Below, piece after piece: positions 17,707 to 25,891 of a stretch of 64,000 nt of DNA (position 1 is the stretch's first letter; each line of letters begins with the position of its first letter). The notes beneath the pieces are model-generated. The model was given only the letters and a program-made list of their open reading frames with translations, was not told the DNA's origin and ran no database searches. The position numbers and the translations under genes were made by a program. The DNA is from Clostridia bacterium (GTDB lineage: Bacteria; Bacillota; Clostridia; Oscillospirales; CAG-272): the NCBI GenBank assembly GCA_017453205.1, contig JAFTKO010000021.1, positions 208,849 to 272,848 on the forward strand. Direction: 5' to 3'.

Positions 17707-19542
17707 ATGATGAAAAAAATTTGTATGCTTATGACGGTGATCCTATTGCTTGGAGCCGTAGGCTTGGTATTCCCCGTGTCGGCGGACACTGCCTCGGACG
17801 GCTATTATCACGGCGAAATGACGAGTGATACCTATTGGTTGCCCATTTACGACAAACTGGACTATGATCTGTACCGTCTGCCGGGTGTGGTGGTGACAAA
17901 GGCGGGAACGGTCATTGCTTACGGCGAGGCACGCCGTTTGGATGTCAATCGCGACAACTTCGGCTCCGGCACCAACGGGGATCTTTGCGAAATGGATCTT
18001 TATTTGCGCCGCTCCACCGACGGCGGTGAGAGCTTTGGTGACCGTATTTGGATCGCCAAGGGCGCCGAATATTACGAAAACGGATACGGTGAGACCATCA
18101 ACAATCCCGTAATGATCGTCGGCAATGACGGCAGGCTGCATCTGCTTTACACCTGCAATTTGGCAAACGGCGGTCTTTGGTACACCTACAGCGATGATGA
18201 CGGTGTCACTTGGAGCACTCCTCGCAATACCGTGAGTACACTGCAAAAAAATGTTGCGTGGACGCAGATCGCCTGCGGTGTCGGACACGGTGTCTGTCTT
18301 TCGGACGGGACACTGATGACCTCCGCGTGGGTGTACGAGGGCAGCTACAAGGTGCGTACCCTTTACAGTAAGGACAACGGCGCTACCTGGCAGTTTGGCG
18401 AGCTTGCCTCGAGTAACCGTGACGAAACTGCCATCGTCGAGCTATCGGACGGCAGTGTTATGCTCAATTCCAGACAGTATTCCTATCCCTATGACGAGGC
18501 AACTCCCAACCGTTCTCCCGAGGAGGCGTATCGTGCCGTTACGGTCAGCCCCAACGGCATTGACAATTGGTCGACCACCGAGTTTCACAAGACGCTGATC
18601 GACCCTGCCTGCGAGGGCAATATGTGTGCGGTTGATTTGGAGGGACTCCCTTATGCCGTGCTGTTCGTCAACAATGCGTCAAAGACCGACCGCAATCACT
18701 TAACGGTGCGTTGCAGCTTTGATGACGGCAGAACCTGGGAAAAATCGATTTTGATTGATGAGAATTACGGCGGTTACTCGGATATCGCGGTAGACGAAAA
18801 CGGAAAGGTCTATGTGCTTTACGAAATCGCCTTAGGCTCGCGCGTTCAGCTTGTGACTTTCAGCTTTTACGATGTTTTTTGCGCGGGTGATGATCGCTTG
18901 ACAAACAATACCACAAGCTTTACCGATCCACACGCGCTTGTCTCCGGAAGTGAAGGCGTGACGTTGGAAAAGAGTGGTAACGGTGCTCTTAAGGTGACGC
19001 TTACCGACAATGAGGTTGCTACCGCAGTGATCGATGCGACCAAGGTCACAAACCTCCTCAATGCCGATGAAATGCCGATCTTTGCGATGCGCGTCAAGGC
19101 GAACGCACAGGCAGATGTTGACGAGGTCAAATGCGGCGTGTATTTTCGGTGCGGATATACCAATACGTCCCAAACAACACTTTACAGCTCCTTTACGGTT
19201 GCCAATGACGGCGAATATCACACCGTGCAGTTGGATCTGAGCTCCCGTGACGCTTACGGTGGCAATCTTTATGGCTTTGAGATTGTATTTTGTCCGCCCG
19301 GAGGCTCTTACACAGTGGGGGACACCTATGAGATCGCAGAGTTTGGCTTCTTTGCAACCAAAGCCGATGCCGACGCCGCGTATCCCGCAAGTGATCCTGC
19401 CGAGAGCGAGACCAACGCCAAGGGCGGTGATGACCAAGGCACCGGTTGTGCATCGTCTGTGGAGATCGGTACGACCGTATTTGCCGCATTGACCCTTGGC
19501 AGTGTCGCATTTGCCGTGGGCAAAAAGAGAAGAAACAAGTAA
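17707..19542 (+). CDS. Secreted, membrane-anchored GH33 sialidase
   Basis: The start is one of two adjacent ATGs (17707 or 17710) after AAAGGAG. Of 611 residues, 1-26 are a signal peptide (PVSA before DTAS). About 35-395 are the sialidase domain: YRLPG (Arg57), STDGGESF, SDDDGVTW, SKDNGATW, VELSDGSVMLNSR, GGYSDIA and LYE. About 400-570 resemble a beta-sandwich carbohydrate-binding region. The end has Gly-Cys-Ala-Ser (Cys about 580), a hydrophobic helix and KKRRNK, the same C-terminal plan as the GLUG-like protein at 11164-13794. It therefore probably stays on the cell surface. The three sialidases arose by duplication, judging by shared spacing of all motifs. Confidence 0.86.
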   Translation: MMKKICMLMTVILLLGAVGLVFPVSADTASDGYYHGEMTSDTYWLPIYDKLDYDLYRLPGVVVTKAGTVIAYGEARRLDVNRDNFGSGTNGDLCEMDLYLRRSTDGGESFGDRIWIAKGAEYYENGYGETINNPVMIVGNDGRLHLLYTCNLANGGLWYTYSDDDGVTWSTPRNTVSTLQKNVAWTQIACGVGHGVCLSDGTLMTSAWVYEGSYKVRTLYSKDNGATWQFGELASSNRDETAIVELSDGSVMLNSRQYSYPYDEATPNRSPEEAYRAVTVSPNGIDNWSTTEFHKTLIDPACEGNMCAVDLEGLPYAVLFVNNASKTDRNHLTVRCSFDDGRTWEKSILIDENYGGYSDIAVDENGKVYVLYEIALGSRVQLVTFSFYDVFCAGDDRLTNNTTSFTDPHALVSGSEGVTLEKSGNGALKVTLTDNEVATAVIDATKVTNLLNADEMPIFAMRVKANAQADVDEVKCGVYFRCGYTNTSQTTLYSSFTVANDGEYHTVQLDLSSRDAYGGNLYGFEIVFCPPGGSYTVGDTYEIAEFGFFATKADADAAYPASDPAESETNAKGGDDQGTGCASSVEIGTTVFAALTLGSVAFAVGKKRRNK

Positions 19543-19560
19543 AAATCATTGACATGCACC

Positions 19561-19603
19561 AAAGCAATATCTGTGCGTTTTTTGAATGCATGGATATTGC
19601 TTT
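19561..19603 (+). other. Intercistronic hairpin in the sialidase operon
   Basis: AAAGCAATATC and GATATTGCTTT form an 11-bp stem around a 21-base loop in the 105-base gap between the third sialidase and the GH78 gene. It could reduce expression of downstream genes or protect upstream mRNA. No convincing second promoter is seen. Confidence 0.4.
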
Positions 19604-19647
19604 CGGTTCCTATAACTTTATGGAAAGGAAAGAAACGAGGTACAAAA

Positions 19648-21870
19648 ATGAATAAACATTTTATCTGTGCAACACGGGAGTGCAATTCCTACCAAAAGCA
19701 TATTCCGGCTCCCTATTTGCGACGTTCGTTTGTACTTGCTTCAACACCGCAAAAAGCAGAGCTTTCGATCTGCGGCTTAGGCTTTTATGTGCTTTATGTC
19801 AATGGCAAGGATATTACAAAGGGGCTTTTGGCACCTTACATGAGTGCCCCCGATGATTACTGTTATTATGACACCTACGATGTCGCACCGTACTTGCAAG
19901 AGGGTGAGAATGTCATCGGTGTTCTGCTCGGAAACGGATATATGAACCCGTTTGGTGGAGAGGTGTGGGATTTTCAATATTCCCCTTGGCTGGGATCCCC
20001 CAGAATGGCGCTCGACTTTTGTGCCGAGACCGACGGGGGCGAGGTGCGCTTTGTTGCCGACGAACAGTTTCGCACACATCCCTCGCCGATCCTCTTTGAT
20101 GAAATGCGGAGCGGCGAGATCTACGACGCGACGCGCGAGCTTGCGGGATGGAATATGCCCGGCTTTGATGACGGTGATTGGCAGGCGGCGATCCCCGTGG
20201 AGGCACCGCGCGGAGAGCTGCGTCGTTGCACCGCCGAACCCATCCGTTCCTTTGAGGAAAAGCATGCCATAAAGATCTGGCGTGACGGCGACGCGTATAT
20301 CTATGATTTCGGTATTAACACGGCGGGATTTTGCCGTCTGTCCTTGCGCGGGACACGAGGGCAGACCGTGACCATGCGGCATTTTGAGATGTTGCGCGAC
20401 GGTAAGCTTCAAGAGCGCAACATCATCTTCCCGCCCGAAAAATATCCCCGATACAAGGAGTTCGCTCAAAAGGCGGTCTACACCGCAAAGGGAGAGGATG
20501 TCGAGGAATGGGCACCTGTGTTTACCTATTCGGGCTTTCGTTATGTGCAGGTCGAGGGTATTTCGGCTCAACAGGCAACCGAGTCGTTGCTTACCATGTG
20601 CGTGTGTCATTCCGACCTCGAACGCCGCGGCGGGTTTTCCTGCTCCGACGAACGCGCAAATACCTTATTCTCGATGGCGGTGAACTCGGATCTTTCCAAT
20701 TTCTATTATTTTCCCACCGATTGCCCGCACCGTGAAAAGCACGGTTGGACGGGGGACGCGTCAATGTCCTCGGATCATATGGTGCTATTGTACGGTGTGG
20801 AAAAGAGTTACCGCGAGTGGCTTGCCAACATCCGCAAGAGTCAAAATGACGTGGGAGCGCTCCCCGGGATCATTCCCACGGGCGGTTGGGGCTTTGCGTG
20901 GGGGAACGGTCCCGTATTTGACAGTGTGATTTTCAATTTGCCGTATGCGCTTTACCGTTTCCGCGGAGATACCGATGCGGTTCGGGAGAATGCCCACGCA
21001 ATGGTACGCTATCTTGAATACATCATGACGCAACGCAGTGCCGACGGAACGGTTGAGATCGGGCTTGGCGACTGGGTGCCCGTGGGACGCGCGGCGCACG
21101 AGTATACGATCCCGCTTGGGCTTTGCAACTGCATGATGGTCATGGATGTTGCGGGAAAGGCGGCGGAAATGTTCCGTGCCATAGGGCTTGCACATCAAGC
21201 AAAATTTGCCGCGGGGATCCGCCGTGATATGCGCCAAACCATTCGCCGTGTTTATCTGGATCGAGAGACCTGTACACTGGTTCCAAACAGCCAAAGCGGA
21301 CAAGCGATGGGACTTTATTACGGTGTATTCGAGAACGAGGAGCGGGAAGCCGCGTTTGCCAGTTTGATGGAGTGTATTCGTGCCAACGGCAACAATTTTG
21401 ACAGCGGTTTTGTGGGTATGCACTGTATTTTCCATGTACTGTCGGATTTCGGGCAAGCCGAGCTTGCATGGCAAATGATCACAAAGTCCGAATATCCTTC
21501 CTACGGTCATTTGATTGAGCGGGGAGAGACCTCCATTCCCGAAAAATTCCAGCCCGACGGTGATGAGCAGTATCGGTTCTCCCACAATCATCATTTTCTT
21601 TGTGATTTTACACGATGGTTCATGTTTGCCGTAGCGGGATTGAAAGTGATCGATCATAAAACCGTCGAGCTCCGACCGAACTTTATTTCAACGCTCGATC
21701 ATGCCGAGGCATATCACGAGCTTCCCGCAGGACGTGTTTCGGTTCATTGGCAGCGGACGGAGGAAGGTCTTTTTGTAGAAGCCGAGATTCCCTACGGCGT
21801 GGTCTGTAAAACCGATCTTCCCGATGGTGTTCGGTATCGCGTCAGACGCTTCAAAGGGAGGCAAGTATGA
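19648..21870 (+). CDS. GH78-like alpha-L-rhamnosidase family protein
   Basis: ATG 19648 follows ACGAGG; the frame is open 99 bases further upstream, but that part covers the hairpin. The 740-residue protein has the N-terminal beta-sandwich of bacterial rhamnosidases (residues about 1-220: GLGFYVLYVNGKDI, GLLAPY, YDTYDV, GVLLGNGYMN) and an (alpha/alpha)6 barrel with the landmark DCPHREKHGWTGD. A C-terminal beta domain closes it. Family members remove terminal rhamnose. No signal peptide is present, so it acts inside the cell or on imported oligosaccharides. Its place among sialidases is odd, since rhamnose is not a usual animal glycan sugar; another specificity within the family is possible. 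It overlaps the next gene by four bases. Confidence 0.8.
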   Translation: MNKHFICATRECNSYQKHIPAPYLRRSFVLASTPQKAELSICGLGFYVLYVNGKDITKGLLAPYMSAPDDYCYYDTYDVAPYLQEGENVIGVLLGNGYMNPFGGEVWDFQYSPWLGSPRMALDFCAETDGGEVRFVADEQFRTHPSPILFDEMRSGEIYDATRELAGWNMPGFDDGDWQAAIPVEAPRGELRRCTAEPIRSFEEKHAIKIWRDGDAYIYDFGINTAGFCRLSLRGTRGQTVTMRHFEMLRDGKLQERNIIFPPEKYPRYKEFAQKAVYTAKGEDVEEWAPVFTYSGFRYVQVEGISAQQATESLLTMCVCHSDLERRGGFSCSDERANTLFSMAVNSDLSNFYYFPTDCPHREKHGWTGDASMSSDHMVLLYGVEKSYREWLANIRKSQNDVGALPGIIPTGGWGFAWGNGPVFDSVIFNLPYALYRFRGDTDAVRENAHAMVRYLEYIMTQRSADGTVEIGLGDWVPVGRAAHEYTIPLGLCNCMMVMDVAGKAAEMFRAIGLAHQAKFAAGIRRDMRQTIRRVYLDRETCTLVPNSQSGQAMGLYYGVFENEEREAAFASLMECIRANGNNFDSGFVGMHCIFHVLSDFGQAELAWQMITKSEYPSYGHLIERGETSIPEKFQPDGDEQYRFSHNHHFLCDFTRWFMFAVAGLKVIDHKTVELRPNFISTLDHAEAYHELPAGRVSVHWQRTEEGLFVEAEIPYGVVCKTDLPDGVRYRVRRFKGRQV

Positions 21871-22592
21871 TGCGCTTTTTGAAAAAGCTTGCCGCGCGAC
21901 AAAAGGATCTTTACGGCGGCGACGGGGTAACGGTTGCATTTTTGGGTGACAGTGTGACACAAGGGTGCTTTGAGTGTTATGTTGACGGCGGCAGAATCGA
22001 GACCGTATTTGACACCGAAGAATCGTACAGTGCAAAATTTAAGCACCTTTTGCAAACGCTGTATCCGCGCGCACAAATCAATATTGTCAACAGCGGTATC
22101 AGCGGGGACAGTGCCCCGCGAGGGCTGGAACGGCTGGAAAAGGATATCCTACGCTATCACCCCGACCTAACCGTTGTCTCCTTTGGATTGAATGATTGCG
22201 GAAAGGGACTTGACGGATTGCCGCTGTATTTGGAGGCGTTGCGAAAGATATTTACGCGTCTTGCCGAAAGCGGAAGTGAGGTGGTTTTTCTATCGCCTTG
22301 CATGACCGATACATTCGTCAGCGGAAGTATTGTCGAAACGGAGCTTCGGGAGATCGCAAAAGCGCAGGCGGAGCGTGAAAACAACGGCACCGTGGAGCGT
22401 TATTTTGCGGCGGCGTCAGCGCTGGCAGGTTCTTTGGGTGTCCGTGTTTGCGATTGTTATTCTCAGTGGAAACGTATGAACACTTGCGGTGTTGACACCA
22501 CGGCATTGCTTGCCAACGGCATCAATCACCCGATACGGGAGTTGCATTGGCTTATTGCATATTTACTGATACAAACGGTATTTTCGGAATGA
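21867..22592 (+). CDS. SGNH/GDSL-family hydrolase with altered dyad motif
   Basis: The start ATG overlaps the upstream stop (ATGA), with AGGGAGG at 21855-21861. The 241-residue protein has block I LGDSVTQG (Ser nucleophile), a Gly in VNSGISGDS and block III GLNDCG (Asn). Block V reads ANGINHP, where many relatives have Asp-Gly-x-Asn-His-Pro; the His is kept but Asn replaces the expected Asp. The family removes acetyl or other acyl esters, often from carbohydrates. There is no signal peptide, so a cytoplasmic substrate is likely. In this operon a sialate or sugar O-acetylesterase would fit, but that is inferred from context. Confidence 0.75.
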   Translation: MMRFLKKLAARQKDLYGGDGVTVAFLGDSVTQGCFECYVDGGRIETVFDTEESYSAKFKHLLQTLYPRAQINIVNSGISGDSAPRGLERLEKDILRYHPDLTVVSFGLNDCGKGLDGLPLYLEALRKIFTRLAESGSEVVFLSPCMTDTFVSGSIVETELREIAKAQAERENNGTVERYFAAASALAGSLGVRVCDCYSQWKRMNTCGVDTTALLANGINHPIRELHWLIAYLLIQTVFSE

Positions 22593-22620
22593 TCATTAAA
22601 TGAAAAGAGAGGAAGAACAC

Positions 22621-23193
22621 ATGAAAACCGTAAAAGACAAATATTTGGTAGTGGGAGCCGATTTTGCAGGCTATCCGTTAAAAGAAGCTGTTGTTGCACA
22701 TCTGAAGGCAAAGGGATGGAAGATCACCGACCTCGGTGTTACCGACCCGACCGTGGAGGACAGCGAAAATATGTTTCACCGTGTGGGACTTCGCGTGGGC
22801 GCACAGATCTCCGAGGGGAATTTTGAAAGAGCGCTCCTGTTTTGCGGCACGGGTATGGGGATTCACATCGCCGCCTCCAAGTGTCCGCATGTACACGCGG
22901 GTGTTGTGGAGAGCGTTCCCGCCGCCCTCCGTGCCATCACGGGCAACGGTGTCAACGTGCTTGCTATGGGCGCGTTCTATGTTGCACCGCAAATGGGGTG
23001 TGACATTGCCGATGCGTATCTCGGAGCCGAGCTCGGCAGTGGCTATGAATGGTGGTACAATTTTTATGAATTTCACAAGCTTGCCATTGACGAGCTGGAG
23101 GCGTTTGACTACGAAGAATATAAGAAAAACGGTTTCCGTACAGAGCACCTTGGCGACTATCCTTTAAAGCTGGAAACCAAGCCCGAAATTTAG
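22621..23193 (+). CDS. RpiB/LacAB-family sugar-phosphate isomerase homologue
   Basis: The 190-residue product starts at ATG 22621 after AGAGGAAG; an earlier in-frame ATG at 22600 lacks a site. It has the RpiB fold signature: VGADFAGYPLKEAV near the start, LLFCGTGMGIHIAA with the catalytic Cys, and NGVNVLAMG. The family interconverts aldose and ketose phosphates (ribose, galactose, allose). Family members usually have a His where this one has Phe (DFAG for DHAG), and it is about 40 residues longer than RpiB, at the C-terminus. Its substrate may therefore be unusual. It is the last gene of the operon, before a terminator. Confidence 0.75.
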   Translation: MKTVKDKYLVVGADFAGYPLKEAVVAHLKAKGWKITDLGVTDPTVEDSENMFHRVGLRVGAQISEGNFERALLFCGTGMGIHIAASKCPHVHAGVVESVPAALRAITGNGVNVLAMGAFYVAPQMGCDIADAYLGAELGSGYEWWYNFYEFHKLAIDELEAFDYEEYKKNGFRTEHLGDYPLKLETKPEI

Positions 23194-23232
23194 GACAACA
23201 CCAAACAAGTTAGCATCTGCTTAAATCACACG

Positions 23233-23267
23233 ATACAACCGTAAGCTGCAAATGCTTGCGGTTGTAT
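23233..23267 (+). terminator. Terminator of the sialidase operon
   Basis: ATACAACCGTAAGC and its complement (one wobble) form a 14-bp stem with a seven-base loop, followed by TTATAAAAAAT. It lies 40 bases after the RpiB-like gene. Confidence 0.7.
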
Positions 23268-23289
23268 TTATAAAAAATATAAAAAAATC

Positions 23290-23318
23290 TTGCAAAATCC
23301 TTTGATATATGATAAAAT
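23290..23318 (+). promoter_or_regulatory. Promoter of the AraC-type regulator gene
   Basis: TTGCAA (23290-23295) and TAAAAT (23313-23318) are 17 bases apart in AT-rich DNA, upstream of an AAAAGGAG site. Confidence 0.55.
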
Positions 23319-23376
23319 ATAACTATTAGCATATCTTATTTACAGGTGCTCGGAAATTCAAAAAAGGAGAAAATAA

Positions 23377-24255
23377 ATGCATTATTTTGAACATTATAAT
23401 ACTTTTAGTTTTCATCTTTTTAATATGAATTTCAATATGATTTTTAACGAGAATTTTATGAAAGAGCAATGGCTCAAACCCTATCCGACACCACACTATC
23501 ATAAAACATGGGAGATTTATTTTATAAAAAGCGGTGCGATCGATGTGGATTGCAACAACGAGATTCGCAGATATTCCGCACAGGAGTTTGTTTTTATACC
23601 TCCGTATACGGAGCATTGCATTGTCAAGGCGACCGAGGATGTCGACTGTTCCAATATTCGATTTTCCTATTCCACCGTACAAAATGATATCATCAGTGAG
23701 TCGGTGGACCAGTTGTTGCATAAGCGTGCTTTTTGTGCGGTGGGAACGTCGGAGGAAATCGTTGACACCTTGAAAAAGCTGAAACAGCTGTGTCGGCAAT
23801 ATGTGGAGATGACACAGCCGAAAATGTGGATGTATCAAAAGGTCACGTCAATGTGTCTTTATTTGATGTCCTCTCTTTTGGAGGTGATTTTTGCCGAGGA
23901 AAACGCTTATCAAGAAAACTTTACTGCCGAAAACGATTCGCTTGCCATGATCATCGAGTTTTTTATGATGTATGATTCGGAAAGCAATGTTACCGTTGCA
24001 CATCTTGCGGAGGCACTTAATTACAGTGTATCACAAACCAATCGCATCCTGCGTCAAAACTTTGGGCAGTCCTTCAAGCAACTGGCACAGGACATCCGTG
24101 TCAAAAAAGCAAAGTATTTTCTCCGTAAAACCGATTTTTCCATCAAATATATTGCGGAAATTTTGGGGTTTCATGAGACAAAGACCTTCAATCGCTTCTT
24201 TAAAGCCGCCGAGGGCATTACTCCCACGCAGTATCGAAAAGAGAATGGCGATTAA
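23377..24255 (+). CDS. AraC-family transcriptional regulator
   Basis: The 292-residue protein has an N-terminal cupin-like ligand-binding part (residues about 20-110: YHKTWEIYFIKSGAIDVD, FVFIPPYTEH) and a C-terminal pair of helix-turn-helix motifs from about 190. The conserved IKYIAEILGFHETKTFNRFFK and GITPTQYRKE end is typical of AraC/XylS activators. AAAAGGAG lies upstream of the ATG. Its position right after the sialidase operon, on the same strand with its own promoter, suggests it controls that operon in response to a sugar. The effector cannot be read from the sequence. Confidence 0.88.
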   Translation: MHYFEHYNTFSFHLFNMNFNMIFNENFMKEQWLKPYPTPHYHKTWEIYFIKSGAIDVDCNNEIRRYSAQEFVFIPPYTEHCIVKATEDVDCSNIRFSYSTVQNDIISESVDQLLHKRAFCAVGTSEEIVDTLKKLKQLCRQYVEMTQPKMWMYQKVTSMCLYLMSSLLEVIFAEENAYQENFTAENDSLAMIIEFFMMYDSESNVTVAHLAEALNYSVSQTNRILRQNFGQSFKQLAQDIRVKKAKYFLRKTDFSIKYIAEILGFHETKTFNRFFKAAEGITPTQYRKENGD

Positions 24256-24378
24256 ACTATATGGCTTATTCCGGAATTTCCCCTTGTTGGAACATGATTA
24301 CTATGGTTCCATATGTAAAAATGACTTCCTCAGCTGTATCGGAGCCGGAAAGCCTTTTCATCAATACTTTCACATCAA

Positions 24379-24408
24379 AAAAGACGGGAATTTTACTTCC
24401 CGTCTTTT
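24379..24408. terminator. Bidirectional terminator between AraC gene and opp operon
   Basis: AAAAGACGGGAA and TTCCCGTCTTTT form a 12-bp stem with a six-base loop. T-rich runs lie on both sides, so it can end both the plus-strand AraC transcript and the minus-strand peptide-transport operon. Confidence 0.8.
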
Positions 24409-24493
24409 GTTGTGTTTTTTGCCTCTCGGGGAGGCGTTTTATCTTTTGAATGGGATCACCGTTTCAAAAAGTTTTCCGCGAAACATCCTTCTG

Positions 24494-24796
24494 TCAAACG
24501 GTTTTTAAATAAAAGGCAAGCCAAAGGAGGAAAAAGGCGACGGTAATGATGCCGATAAAAACGAGCATGGGGAGGAGCATCATTTTGACGCTGTCGAAGT
24601 AGGTGCGGACAATGGATCTCCACCGTGAGGGGGATTTTTGGCGCTTTTTGGGGGCGCTGTTGTAGCCGTGAACATCGGGCATAAAGGGTTTTTTGGTTTG
24701 CCGCAGACCCGACATATCAAACACGGTGGAGCCATCGTCGATATAAATGATCTTATCCTTCTTCTTTTTGTCCTTTTTCTCTTTGCCGTTACGCAT
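24494..24796 (-). CDS. Small membrane protein, last gene of opp operon
   Basis: This 100-residue protein is strongly basic at the start (KEKKDKKKKDK), has a polar middle and one long hydrophobic segment near the C-terminus (about residues 72-97). It starts six bases after oppF ends, so it belongs to the same transcript. I recognise no family. A single-pass inner membrane protein with its N-terminus inside is likely. Its constant position would be needed to link it to the transporter. Confidence 0.65.
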   Translation of the reverse strand: MRNGKEKKDKKKKDKIIYIDDGSTVFDMSGLRQTKKPFMPDVHGYNSAPKKRQKSPSRWRSIVRTYFDSVKMMLLPMLVFIGIITVAFFLLWLAFYLKTV

Positions 24797-24802
24797 AGCC
24801 GA

Positions 24803-25891
24803 TCAATCCTGCGGGTACAGGTGGCAAGCGCAGTAGTGTCCCGGCTCGTACTCGCGGTAGGCGGGGGTGACATGCTTGCAGACCTCGGTCGCGTGCGGAC
24901 AGCGCGTGTGGAAACGGCAACCCTTGGGCGGATTTGCGGGCGAGGGAATATCGCCCTTGAGGACGATGCGGTTCATCTTGACATCGGGGTTGGGGTTGGG
25001 GATCGCCGAGAAGAGTGCCTTGGTGTAGGGATGGAGCGGGTTGGAGAAGATCTCCTTTTTGTTGCCAAACTCCACCATGGAGCCAAGGTACATGACGCCG
25101 ATCTTGTCCGAGATGAATTTAACCACCGAGAGGTCATGCGAGATGAACAGGTAGGTCAGGTTCATGGAGCGTTGCAGATCCTTGAGCAGATTGATGATCT
25201 GTGCCTGGATCGACACGTCGAGCGCCGACACGGGCTCGTCGCAGACCACCAATTGCGGGTTGACCGAAAGCGCACGCGCGATGCAAATTCTTTGCCGCTG
25301 ACCGCCCGAAAACTCGTGGGGGTAGCGCTCGTAGTAGTAGTCACGCAACCCGCACTTTTCCATCAGATCCATGACATAGTCCTTGACCTCTGCCTTGGGC
25401 ACGATATTGTGCACACGCACGGGCTCGGAGAGGATGTCTCCGACGGTGCTTCTGGGCGGCAGGGAGGAATAGGGGTCTTGGAAGATGATCTGCATTTTGG
25501 TGCGGATGTCGCGCATCTGCTTGGTTTTGTAATTGGTAATGTCTTTGCCGCCAAACAGGATCTGACCGCCGTTGGGCTGATAGAGCTTGAGGATGGTTCT
25601 TCCCATCGTGGTTTTGCCGCAGCCCGACTCGCCCACGATGCCGAGGGTCTCACCGGGATGGAGCTTAAACGAAACATCGTCCACGGCAATCAGCTCTTGC
25701 AGCACCTTGCCCGTGATCGATTTTTTGATGGGAAAGCACTTGCGCAGATGTCTGACCTCCAGGAGCGCCTCGGGGTCGATGGGGAGGGCTTTGTCGGCTT
25801 CGACCTGTGCCTTGCGCGCTTCCGCCTCCGCCTTGGCGATGGCTTCGTCATCGTAAGCTACAGTCGTTTGTTTGATCTCATTTTCAGCCAT
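24803..25891 (-). CDS. oppF: Oligopeptide ABC transporter ATPase OppF
   Basis: The 362-residue cytoplasmic ATPase contains GESGCGKTT (Walker A), FSGGQRQRI (signature), VVCDEPVSALDVS (Walker B) and the C-terminal oligopeptide-type extension with PPKGCRFHTRCPHA. It powers peptide import together with OppD. ATG 25891 is chosen since GGAGGAG precedes it; the frame is open to 25924. It overlaps the end of oppD by eight bases, which suggests translational coupling. Dipeptide transporters (Dpp) have very similar ATPases, so Opp versus Dpp is not certain. Confidence 0.9.
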   Translation of the reverse strand: MAENEIKQTTVAYDDEAIAKAEAEARKAQVEADKALPIDPEALLEVRHLRKCFPIKKSITGKVLQELIAVDDVSFKLHPGETLGIVGESGCGKTTMGRTILKLYQPNGGQILFGGKDITNYKTKQMRDIRTKMQIIFQDPYSSLPPRSTVGDILSEPVRVHNIVPKAEVKDYVMDLMEKCGLRDYYYERYPHEFSGGQRQRICIARALSVNPQLVVCDEPVSALDVSIQAQIINLLKDLQRSMNLTYLFISHDLSVVKFISDKIGVMYLGSMVEFGNKKEIFSNPLHPYTKALFSAIPNPNPDVKMNRIVLKGDIPSPANPPKGCRFHTRCPHATEVCKHVTPAYREYEPGHYCACHLYPQD

